From positions 1 through 14,877 of the forward strand of contig JBDQGY010000098.1 in assembly GCA_040265175.1 (NCBI GenBank): a stretch of DNA of 14,877 nt, read 5' to 3'. Position 1 is the first letter of the stretch. Every line of letters begins with the position of its first letter. The notes beneath the pieces were generated by a model. That model was not told the DNA's origin. It did no database searches and was given only the letters and a program-made list of their open reading frames with translations. The position numbers and the translations under genes were made by a program. The stretch is from JAAZXR01 sp040265175. GTDB lineage: Bacteria; Myxococcota_A; Polyangia; Nannocystales; Nannocystaceae. Below are positions 7,057 through 14,877 of this stretch, piece by piece.

Positions 7057-9390
7057 ATGGGCTCCATGTTCTCCCTCGCGACGCCGCCGGCGCCATGGAT
7101 CCTCGCCGTGATCGCGATTGTGGTCATGGGTGCGGTCCTCGACTACGGACCACGCCGCGGCCAGCACCCCCTCTCTCGGTCCGCTCGGGCGGGGTGCTTC
7201 ATCTTGCGCATGCTCGGACTCGGAGGAGTCGTGGCGGCCGTGGTCGGGCTGTCACAGCCTCGAGAAGAGGAGAAGGCGGCTCTCCGGCGCTTGGTGATCA
7301 TCGCCGACAACACGGAGAGTATGAGCGTCCCCGATGCGGCCACGACCGCCGAGACGCCGACCCGTCGCTCCACGCGCGCCGCCGAGGCATGGCGCGCTCG
7401 TGCGGCCTTCGAATCGTGGCGCGAGCGTGAGGGGCTGCAGCTTGAGGTGGTCCCGCTCGATGCGGTGACCGAGGGCCCCCCGTTCGATCCAAACAACCCC
7501 TTCGCGAGCCCCACAGGGCGACGCTCCGATCTCGCAAGCGCCCTTGAGGCCCTCTCCGCCGATCGGAGCGTGCTCCCGCTCGCGGGCGTGGTCGTGGTGT
7601 CCGACGGACTCCAGCGCGGTGATCAAACCAAGGTCCGCGAGCGGCTACTCCACGCGGCGAGACGCACCGAGGTCCCAGTGTCCACGGTCAGCGTCGGGGG
7701 GTCCGCCTTGACCGACGCCGCCGTCACGGGGATCCGCACCGGTGATTTTGCCTTCGTTGAGAACACCCTCGTCGTCGAGGTGACCGTGGACTCTGTCGGG
7801 CTCGACGGCGCGCTCGCCGATCTCGAACTGCGCATGGATACAGAGCTAATCGAACGACGTCCAATTCCGCTGTCCGGCGACGGGGCCCCCCAGACGATCG
7901 AGTTCGAATTTGTGCCCGACAAGGTCGGTCAATTCATTTTCTCCGCGCGCCTCATCCCGCTCGCGCAAGAGGCGACCCCCGACAACAATGAGGCGATCCA
8001 TGTGGTCAAGATCCTCCGCGATCGCGTCCGCGCACTGCACGTGGCTGGCCGTCCCGATTGGGATGTCCGGGCGCTCCGAACCTTGCTTCGCAGCGATCCC
8101 AACGTCGAACTCTTAAGCTACTACATCCTCCGCGACTTCGATGACATCTCGCGCGCGGTGTCCAACGAGCGAATGAGCCTGATCCCCTTCCCTGTCGACG
8201 AGTTGTTCATGGAGAAACTCGACACCTTCGACATCATCATCATGCAAAACTTCGACGCGCAGACCCACGGCCGCTACCTGCAGAACATCGAAGATTTTGT
8301 CCTCGGCGGCGGCGCGCTCATCGTCATCGGCGGCGATCTCGGCCTTCCCACCGGAGACTTTGACGCCCTCCAAGAGATCTTACCGATCCGTACAGACGCC
8401 CCTGCCCCCCTGGTGCGTGCGCCAGTCCGACCCACGATCACTGCGCAGGGCGGACGACACCCGGTCACGGAGTGGTTGGATGGCGCGGGCTGGGACGCGC
8501 TCCCACCCCTCGACGCCTACAACGAGGTGGCGTTTCAGGCCGTCTCGACGCGGCAAGACACGAAGTTCACCGAGCTGCTTCGACACCCCAACGCCACCAC
8601 CCGCGCGGGGGAGCCGGTGACGGTCCTCGCCGTCGGACTCGCGGGCAAAGGCCGCACCATGGTGCTGACCTCCCCTTCTACATGGCGACTGGGCTTCTCC
8701 GAAGGGCTCGACGCAAACACGGCCGGGGGCCGCCCCTTTGATCAGCTGTGGCGCTCCGCGCTCCGATGGCTCCTGCAAGACGAGTCCGAAGAGCGCCTCT
8801 CCCTTGAGACCAATCAGAGTCGACTCCCCCCGAGCGCGCCGCTCAGCCTGCGTATCGAGGCCTTGTCCGTCGACTACCTCCCCAAACCTGACACCGAGAT
8901 CGAGTGGTCTATCCACGGCCTCGATGACGATCTAGAGATCGCCGCAGGCTCCGTCCTCACGGGGCCCGACGGGGCCGCTGTCCTCTCCCTCGACGCGCCT
9001 GCATCCGAGGGCAACTATGTCGCCACCGCGCGCTTCGCCACTGCACCGCGTCCCTCCAGCGCCTCCGAGAGCAGACCGACAAGCGCGCGCACGGAGAGCG
9101 TGGCCCGGCGCGTGTTTCGTGTCACCCGCTCCTCGCGAGAACTCTATCCGCTCGACGCACGCGTCGGTACGCCCCATCTGCGCGCGCTCGCCGAGCAAAC
9201 AGACGGCAGCTGGTATGACTTGGTCGAGGCGCCAACATTCCCACCGAAGGTGCCGCTCGCCCCCCGAGAGTCGCAGGCGATCCGTCGCGCGGGCACGACG
9301 CCCGTATGGCCTTCGCCATGGGTCCTCGTGCTCCTGCTGTTTGGTTTTTGTGGTGAGTGGCTGCTGCGAAGGCGACTCGGCGCCTCCTGA
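7057..9390 (+). CDS. Membrane protein with vWA and glutamine-amidotransferase-like domains
   Basis: A 777-residue inner-membrane protein. Two N-terminal membrane helices (about 13-28 and 48-66) are followed by a von Willebrand A domain (about 77-215). Its metal site reads DNTES (84-88), a DxTxS form of the usual DxSxS, with VVVVSDGLQ at 178-186. A beta-sandwich, CARDB-like region covers about 225-317. A class I glutamine-amidotransferase-like Rossmann domain covers about 325-575, with FDIIIMQNFD (391-400) and FVLGGGALIVIGGD (414-427). No nucleophile cysteine is seen at the expected elbow, so amidotransferase activity is unlikely. A second sandwich-like region (590-690) precedes a C-terminal helix (754-769) ending in RRR. 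Proteins of this build accompany DUF4159, DUF58 and MoxR genes, and are thought to act in envelope-related complexes. It starts two bases after the DUF4159 stop and converges on atpC. Confidence 0.87.
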   Translation: MGSMFSLATPPAPWILAVIAIVVMGAVLDYGPRRGQHPLSRSARAGCFILRMLGLGGVVAAVVGLSQPREEEKAALRRLVIIADNTESMSVPDAATTAETPTRRSTRAAEAWRARAAFESWREREGLQLEVVPLDAVTEGPPFDPNNPFASPTGRRSDLASALEALSADRSVLPLAGVVVVSDGLQRGDQTKVRERLLHAARRTEVPVSTVSVGGSALTDAAVTGIRTGDFAFVENTLVVEVTVDSVGLDGALADLELRMDTELIERRPIPLSGDGAPQTIEFEFVPDKVGQFIFSARLIPLAQEATPDNNEAIHVVKILRDRVRALHVAGRPDWDVRALRTLLRSDPNVELLSYYILRDFDDISRAVSNERMSLIPFPVDELFMEKLDTFDIIIMQNFDAQTHGRYLQNIEDFVLGGGALIVIGGDLGLPTGDFDALQEILPIRTDAPAPLVRAPVRPTITAQGGRHPVTEWLDGAGWDALPPLDAYNEVAFQAVSTRQDTKFTELLRHPNATTRAGEPVTVLAVGLAGKGRTMVLTSPSTWRLGFSEGLDANTAGGRPFDQLWRSALRWLLQDESEERLSLETNQSRLPPSAPLSLRIEALSVDYLPKPDTEIEWSIHGLDDDLEIAAGSVLTGPDGAAVLSLDAPASEGNYVATARFATAPRPSSASESRPTSARTESVARRVFRVTRSSRELYPLDARVGTPHLRALAEQTDGSWYDLVEAPTFPPKVPLAPRESQAIRRAGTTPVWPSPWVLVLLLFGFCGEWLLRRRLGAS

Positions 9391-9427
9391 CCACCCGCCG
9401 GCCGCCGCCCCAGTGACCTCCCGCCGA
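9391..9427. other. Convergent gap with no visible intrinsic terminator
   Basis: These 37 bases separate the stop of the vWA/GATase gene from the stop of atpC, where both operons end. The stretch is C-rich on the plus strand, with no hairpin plus T-run on either strand. Termination may be factor-dependent or occur inside the opposing gene. Confidence 0.5.
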
Positions 9428-9862
9428 CTACGAGCCTTCGGCTGCGCGCACGCGGGCCTGGTGCCACCCGAGGCGCTCACGGGCAACGGTGTGTTCGGCG
9501 TCGTCGATGGCGTCCTGCAGGCCTGCGAGCTCTTCCTCCGCAGCCTTCGCGTCGGCCGTCGCCTGCGCCAAGTCTACATCGGCGCCACGTTCTGCTCGAT
9601 CCACGAGGATCGAGACGCGCCCGACGTTCGAAATTTCCACGAAGCCCTGGCCCACCGCCACGCGGTGGGAGGTGTCGCCCACCTTGAAGCGAACCACGCC
9701 GGGCCGCACGGGCGACACGAAGGGGATGTGGCTCGGTAACACCCCGAGCTCACCGAGGAGCCCCGGCACCTCGACGCCTGGAACGTTCAGCTCTTCGCCG
9801 GACTCCACCGTCAGCAACGGGCCCGAAGGCGTCAAGATCTCCAGTGTCAGTAGTTCATCCAC
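9428..9862 (-). CDS. atpC: F-type ATP synthase epsilon subunit
   Basis: The epsilon subunit of the F1 central stalk, 144 residues, a normal length. The N-terminal beta-sandwich shows LLGELGVLPSHIPFVSPVRP (35-54), the family signature around GxLPxHxP, and VAVGQGFVEI (68-77). The C-terminal part (about 92-143) is helical and rich in Ala, Glu and Arg, fitting the two-helix regulatory domain that can hinder ATP hydrolysis. A VPGVEVPG stretch (27-34) makes the loop before the signature slightly longer than usual. The start is GTG, backed by AGGAG seven bases upstream. It is the last gene of the atp operon, 18 bases after atpD. Confidence 0.95.
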   Translation of the reverse strand: MDELLTLEILTPSGPLLTVESGEELNVPGVEVPGLLGELGVLPSHIPFVSPVRPGVVRFKVGDTSHRVAVGQGFVEISNVGRVSILVDRAERGADVDLAQATADAKAAEEELAGLQDAIDDAEHTVARERLGWHQARVRAAEGS

Positions 9863-9869
9863 GGTGATG

Positions 9870-9874
9870 CTCCT
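9870..9874 (-). promoter_or_regulatory. Ribosome binding site of atpC
   Basis: AGGAG read on the minus strand, seven bases before the GTG at 9862. It supports GTG as the true start of the epsilon subunit. Confidence 0.6.
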
Positions 9875-9880
9875 CGCAGA

Positions 9881-11494
9881 CTAGTTGTCCTGCTTGCTTT
9901 TCTCGAACGCCTCGATGACCTCGGAGATGCCGCCCTTCATGTAGAAGAAGGACTCGGGAATCTCGTCATGGACGCCCTCGATGATCTCCTTGAAGGAGGT
10001 GATGGTGTCCTTGAGTTCCACGAACTTCCCGTCCGCGCCCGTGAAGACCTTCGCCACGTCGAATGGCTGACTCAAGAAGGTCTGAATCTTCCGCGCGCGG
10101 GCGACGGTCAGGCGGTCCTCCTCAGAGAGCTCGTCCATGCCGAGGATCTTGATGATGTCTTGCAGCTCCTTGTACTTTTGAAGGGTCTCTTGCACGCGTC
10201 TCGCGACGTTGTAGTGCTCGTCTCCAACGACCTCGGGAGTCAAAATGGTGGAGCTGGAGTCCAGTGGATCCACCGCGGGGTAGATCCCGATCTCCGTGAG
10301 GGCACGATTCAACACGGTGGTCGCGTCCAAGTGAGCGAAGGCGGTGGCTGGCGCCGGGTCAGTGAGGTCATCGGCGGGGACGTAAATCGCCTGCACCGAG
10401 GTGATGGACCCCTTCGTGGTCGTCGTAATGCGCTCTTGAAGCACGCCCATCTCGGTGGCCAAGGTCGGCTGGTAACCCACGGCGGAGGGGATCCGTCCGA
10501 GGAGCGCCGACACCTCAGAACCCGCCTGAGTGAACCGGAAGATGTTGTCCACGAACAGCATCACGTCCTGGCCCATCTCGTCACGGAAGTACTCCGCCTG
10601 GGTCAACGCGGACAGTGCGACGCGGGCGCGCGCCCCCGGAGGCTCGTTCATCTGCCCATACACCAAGGAGACCTTCGATTTCTCGTTGTCGATTTTGTGT
10701 ACGGTGCGGGTGTCCTCGTCCCAATCTGCGGTGATGACGTTGGACTCGATCATCTCAAAATAGAGATCGTTGCCCTCACGGGTCCGCTCTCCGACCCCGG
10801 CGAAGACGGAGAATCCGCCGTGTTTTTTACCGACGTTGTTGATGAGCTCCATCAGCAACACGGTCTTGCCCACGCCGGCACCGCCGAAGAGGCCGATCTT
10901 TCCGCCGCGTCGATATGGAGCGAGGAGATCGATAACTTTAATGCCGGTCACGAACGGCTCGACGGTTGTGCTCTGCTCGGTGAACGAAGGCGCCTTGCGG
11001 TGGATAGTCCACTTCACGTCCGCCTCGATCGGCCCCTGTTCGTCCACGGGTTCCCCGATCACGTTCATGATGCGACCGAGCACCGACTTGCCCACGGGCA
11101 TCAAGATGGAGTCTCCGGTGTCCCGAGCCTCCATGCCTCGGACGAGGCCATCGGTGGTGTCCATGGCGATGGCGCGCACGGTCCGCTCCCCAAGGTGCAT
11201 CGCGACCTCACACACCAGGTTCTCTTTGCGATCATCGATACGGGGGTTGGTGATCTTCAGCGCGGAGTAAATCTCCGGGAGGTCACCGTCGAACTCTACG
11301 TCGATGACGGGGCCGATGACCTGCGTGATCTTACCGACGTTGGCGGCGGCCTTCGTCGTCATGGTGGTGGAGGGTCCGCCTAGTGGATTTGCCGCGCCCG
11401 AGCCGAGCGTGGGCATCGACGGCATCGACGTGGATGCGGTCGGCATGGGGGACTTGGGGATCGAGCCAGTGGGGTTGTTCGTCTCGTTCGACAT
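9881..11494 (-). CDS. atpD: F-type ATP synthase beta subunit, with N-terminal extension
   Basis: The catalytic beta subunit of F1, 537 residues, where most bacterial forms have about 460-480. Walker A GGAGVGKT is at 204-211, and GERTREGNDLY (235-245) contains the catalytic Glu236. Walker B VMLFVDN has Asp316, and the DELSEED segment is intact at 454-460. The usual N-terminus begins only near residue 55 (KITQVIGPVIDVEF). Before it lies a Ser/Pro/Thr/Met-rich, disordered-looking extension of about 50 residues. A further insertion of about 18 residues compared with E. coli lies near 256-273, between ESNVI and KVSLVYGQMNEPP. The long start has a GGAG six bases upstream and lies 30 bases after atpG. 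The internal ATG at codon 45 has no evident ribosome site. Both oddities need protein-level proof; the enzyme should otherwise be active. Confidence 0.97.
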   Translation of the reverse strand: MSNETNNPTGSIPKSPMPTASTSMPSMPTLGSGAANPLGGPSTTMTTKAAANVGKITQVIGPVIDVEFDGDLPEIYSALKITNPRIDDRKENLVCEVAMHLGERTVRAIAMDTTDGLVRGMEARDTGDSILMPVGKSVLGRIMNVIGEPVDEQGPIEADVKWTIHRKAPSFTEQSTTVEPFVTGIKVIDLLAPYRRGGKIGLFGGAGVGKTVLLMELINNVGKKHGGFSVFAGVGERTREGNDLYFEMIESNVITADWDEDTRTVHKIDNEKSKVSLVYGQMNEPPGARARVALSALTQAEYFRDEMGQDVMLFVDNIFRFTQAGSEVSALLGRIPSAVGYQPTLATEMGVLQERITTTTKGSITSVQAIYVPADDLTDPAPATAFAHLDATTVLNRALTEIGIYPAVDPLDSSSTILTPEVVGDEHYNVARRVQETLQKYKELQDIIKILGMDELSEEDRLTVARARKIQTFLSQPFDVAKVFTGADGKFVELKDTITSFKEIIEGVHDEIPESFFYMKGGISEVIEAFEKSKQDN

Positions 11495-11500
11495 AATGGA

Positions 11501-11504
11501 CTCC
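11501..11504 (-). promoter_or_regulatory. Ribosome binding site of atpD (supports the long start)
   Basis: GGAG read on the minus strand, six bases before the ATG at 11494, in the 30-base gap after atpG. It is the reason for accepting the N-terminally extended beta subunit over the internal ATG at codon 45. Confidence 0.55.
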
Positions 11505-11524
11505 GTTGTGTGGTCAATTCGTGG

Positions 11525-12403
11525 CTACACCGCTTGGGCGCCGCTGACGATTTCGATAAGTTCTGTGGTGATGGCGGCTTGTCGGCCGCGGTTGTATTCA
11601 AGAGTGAGCTCGTCCACGAGCTCAGAGGCGTTGTCGGTCGCGGCATCCATGGCCACGCGTTTGGCGGCGAGTTCCGCCGCCGCAGAGTTCAGCATCGCCG
11701 TCTGCACGGAGGTCTCGACCGAGATCGGCAGGAGGTGCGAGAGGAGCTGCTCCATGCTGGGCTCCACCTTGCGCTCGCCGAGGCCCTCCTCCGCCCCTTC
11801 TGCGGGCACCGGGAGAAGCTGGACGGCGCGGACGTCTTGCGTCAGCACGTTAATAAAATGGTTGTAGACGATGACCACGCGATCCACACGCAGACCCTCC
11901 ACGCCCTCGTCATGGAAGCTGAAGGCCTCCACCGCGTCCGCAGCGACGCGCTCCGCGATCTCGAGGCTCGTCTTTGGATCCGGCGCGGGGTACTTGTCGA
12001 AGATCTCGTATCCAGCGTGCGCGAGGGAGACTGCGCCTTTGCGACCAACGCATGAGATGACCACCTCGTGCCCCGCCGCTTTTTCTTGCTCGATGAGGTC
12101 TTGGGCGACACGCGTCGCGTTGGCGTTGAAGCCGCCACAAAGGCCGCGGTCCGCCGTGACGACGATGACCCCTACGCGCTCGACTCCGCGCTGCAACAGC
12201 AGCTCGTGGCCTTGCTCGTCTCCGAGTTCACCCACGATTTGGCTCACCATCGTCGACATGCGCTCGGCGAAGGGACGCGCGGCCATCATGGCGTTTTGCG
12301 CGCGGGCGAGACGAGCGCTCGCGATGCGGCTCATGGCGCTCGTGATCTTGCGGGTGTTCTTCACCGACCCGATGCGCGCGCGAATTTCTTTAAGCGTGGC
12401 CAT
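11525..12403 (-). CDS. atpG: F-type ATP synthase gamma subunit
   Basis: The rotating gamma stalk subunit of F1, 292 residues, about the usual length. The N-terminal coiled-coil helix carries KEIRARIGSVKNTRKITSAM (5-24), the family hallmark. The central Rossmann-like domain has VTADRGLCGGFNAN (82-95). The C-terminal helix ends with MDAATDNASELV and LEYNRGRQAAITTELIEIV, which pack into the alpha/beta ring. After ITSAM the helix reads SRIASARLARAQ, where many bacteria have KMVAAAKLRRAQ, a mild variant. The gene starts 23 bases after the atpA stop with a GAGAG ribosome site that may be folded into a hairpin with the end of atpA. Confidence 0.97.
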   Translation of the reverse strand: MATLKEIRARIGSVKNTRKITSAMSRIASARLARAQNAMMAARPFAERMSTMVSQIVGELGDEQGHELLLQRGVERVGVIVVTADRGLCGGFNANATRVAQDLIEQEKAAGHEVVISCVGRKGAVSLAHAGYEIFDKYPAPDPKTSLEIAERVAADAVEAFSFHDEGVEGLRVDRVVIVYNHFINVLTQDVRAVQLLPVPAEGAEEGLGERKVEPSMEQLLSHLLPISVETSVQTAMLNSAAAELAAKRVAMDAATDNASELVDELTLEYNRGRQAAITTELIEIVSGAQAV

Positions 12404-12426
12404 GGTGCTCTCTCAGCCTTTCTTCG

Positions 12427-13947
<1,521 letters not shown>

Positions 13948-13968
13948 GTGTCTCGTCGCTCTCTAAGT

Positions 13969-13991
13969 TTCGTTTTCGTTGGAAGTTCGTT
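13969..13991. repeat. Three TTCGTT hexamers upstream of atpA
   Basis: TTCGTT occurs at 13969-13974, 13975-13980 and 13986-13991, the first two adjacent and the third five bases on. They read AACGAA in the atp transcript, in the 66-base atpH/atpA gap, where they form an A-rich unstructured leader. This could help ribosome access to atpA or be chance. Confidence 0.4.
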
Positions 13992-14004
13992 GAGGTTGAA
14001 AGAT

Positions 14005-14019
14005 GCCTGAGGGTCAGGC
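14005..14019 (-). promoter_or_regulatory. Perfect hairpin at the atpH stop codon
   Basis: GCCTGA and TCAGGC form a perfect six-base stem with a three-base loop. The TGA stop of atpH lies in one arm. In the transcript it is followed by ATCTTTC, a weak T-rich stretch. It may be an RNA-stabilising or partial termination element between atpH and atpA; the stem is short for a full terminator, and the downstream genes are essential partners. Confidence 0.4.
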
Positions 14020-14571
14020 CCCCTGCTTGAGTCCCGAGCGCATCTGCTCGAGCATCGTCTTCACGCTGCGGTCGAGGCGGTAGCTCCCTACTTGGGTCAC
14101 CACCCCGCCGATCAGCTCCGGATCTACTTCTTGCTCGAGCAGCACCTTTTTACCGGTGGCTCCCTCAAGCGCCGTCTTCACCTGCGCCAGCGCGCCCGGC
14201 CCCATGGCGGTCGCCGCGCTGACCGTGGCGCGCACGCGGCCGGCTTGGGCGTCGGCCAGCTCTGCGTATTGCATCGCGATTTGCGGCAGTCCAGACGCAC
14301 GACCGCGCTCCACGACAAGGTCGAGAAACTTGGTGACCGTGGGATCAGCCATGAGCCGCTTACAAATCGCCGCGCCGAGCGCCCGGCGCTGGGATAACGG
14401 GTAGCGGCCCGCGTCGAGTGTGAGCGCGAGCGGTGTGCCGGTCTCATCGGGGACCTCACTCGTCGCGGCCAGGGCGTTTAAGTCCTTCTCAAAGCGATCG
14501 CGCTTCATCGGGGAGTCCGCGAGTTCAAGAAGCGCGCGGGCGTACCGTTTGGCTAAGTTTCCGGGAATCAT
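14014..14571 (-). CDS. atpH: F-type ATP synthase delta subunit
   Basis: The delta subunit of the peripheral stalk (OSCP homologue), 185 residues, a normal length. It links the b subunits to the top of the alpha/beta ring. The N-terminal helical domain begins with LAKRYARALLELA (6-18) and includes LSQRRALGAAICKRL (59-73). TKFLDLVVERGR (80-91) follows, and the C-terminal domain carries the signature DPELIGGVVTQVGSYRLDRS (149-168). The ATG overlaps the atpF stop (ATGA) and has GGAGG nine bases upstream, so translation is likely coupled to atpF. A hairpin overlaps its stop codon. Confidence 0.96.
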   Translation of the reverse strand: MIPGNLAKRYARALLELADSPMKRDRFEKDLNALAATSEVPDETGTPLALTLDAGRYPLSQRRALGAAICKRLMADPTVTKFLDLVVERGRASGLPQIAMQYAELADAQAGRVRATVSAATAMGPGALAQVKTALEGATGKKVLLEQEVDPELIGGVVTQVGSYRLDRSVKTMLEQMRSGLKQGA

Positions 14572-14877
14572 TGGACGGAGCCTCCGAGTTGGGCGTTCGA
14601 CACTTCACCGACGTAGGCAGTGATCGCGCTCTGTTGATCCGACGCGCCAAACTTTTCTTTCAAGATCGCCTCGGCGCGGTCCATGGCCAGGTCCACGACC
14701 TCAGCCTCAAGCGCACGCACCTTCGCGGCGGTCTCCCTCGCGGCGGTCGCCTCGGCACCGCGCTTGATCTTCTCAGCGTCTACGTGCGCCTGCGCCACGA
14801 TGGCCGCCGCCTCCTCGCGCGCCCGCGTCTCCGCGGTCGCCAAGATTGCGGTCACCGCCGCGGCGAGCCCCCCCACC
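14568..14877 (-). CDS. atpF: F-type ATP synthase b subunit, partial (N-terminus beyond right edge)
   Basis: The C-terminal part of a b-type peripheral stalk subunit, about 102 residues. The reading frame is open at the right edge, so the N-terminal membrane anchor lies outside the window. What is seen is a long, charged, Ala-rich helix (AETRAREEAAAIVAQAH and onward), followed by a segment ending in ITAYVGEVS that would contact delta, as in other b subunits. A GTG at 14876 is in frame, but it would leave the protein without an anchor, so it is not the start. The stop overlaps the atpH start by four bases. Whether this is b or the diverged b' form cannot be told without the anchor. Confidence 0.9.
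   Translation of the reverse strand, partial: VGGLAAAVTAILATAETRAREEAAAIVAQAHVDAEKIKRGAEATAARETAAKVRALEAEVVDLAMDRAEAILKEKFGASDQQSAITAYVGEVSNAQLGGSVQ
14581..14585 (-). promoter_or_regulatory. Ribosome binding site of atpH
   Basis: GGAGG read on the minus strand, nine bases before the ATG at 14571 and within the last codons of atpF. It confirms the ATGA-overlap start of the delta subunit. Confidence 0.6.

Noticed and set aside
9391..9430. Short inverted repeat AGCC/GGCT at the end of atpC considered as a terminator
   Set aside because: The stem is only four bases, it lies within the coding sequence, and no T-run follows.
9968..11383. Open frame of 471 codons on the plus strand, antisense to atpD
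   Set aside because: It lies wholly opposite the clearly conserved atpD. Its product is rich in His, Asp, Gly and Arg without motifs, typical of an antisense shadow in GC-rich DNA.

Overview
The window looks like chromosomal DNA from a GC-rich delta-type proteobacterium, most probably a member of the Myxococcota. The main evidence is a secreted trypsin-like protease that ends in a MYXO-CTERM type sorting tail. Lipoprotein, Tat and beta-barrel export signals support a Gram-negative cell with an outer membrane. Genus and species cannot be read from the sequence. I saw no mobile elements, RNA genes or CRISPR arrays.

Left part (1-2708). An unidentified gene runs off the left edge on the minus strand. 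Next to it, also minus, is the protease: signal peptide, S1 peptidase domain, Ig-like domain, Asp/Ser/Gly linker and sorting tail. A 233-base divergent gap separates it from a plus-strand lipoprotein with a degenerate CAP/SCP fold.

Middle part (2723-6232, minus strand). Four tightly packed genes look like one operon. In transcription order they are a probable outer-membrane beta-barrel protein, an ABC-2 type ATPase, its six-helix permease, and a small membrane protein of unknown function. The last three are joined by start/stop overlaps, so the fourth protein may be an accessory part of the exporter.

Middle right (6260-9390, plus strand). A two-gene operon encodes a Tat-exported DUF4159 protein and a large membrane protein with a von Willebrand A domain followed by a glutamine-amidotransferase-like domain. 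Such genes usually sit in MoxR/Bat-type clusters, but no MoxR ATPase or DUF58 gene is visible here. The start codons of this operon and of the ABC operon lie back to back, only 27 bases apart.

Right part (9428-14877, minus strand). This is the F1 section of an F-type ATP synthase operon in the common order atpF(partial)-atpH-atpA-atpG-atpD-atpC. The rest of atpF, with the membrane anchor, lies beyond the right edge; atpB and atpE are not seen. AtpD has an unusually long N-terminal extension and an insertion near the active site. RNA structures in the atpH/atpA and atpA/atpG junctions may adjust translation.

Most of the window is ordinary housekeeping or envelope biology. I see no clear, wholly new system. 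The best leads are the orphan DUF4159 plus vWA/GATase pair, the barrel plus ABC-2 plus unknown membrane protein operon, and the AtpD peculiarities.
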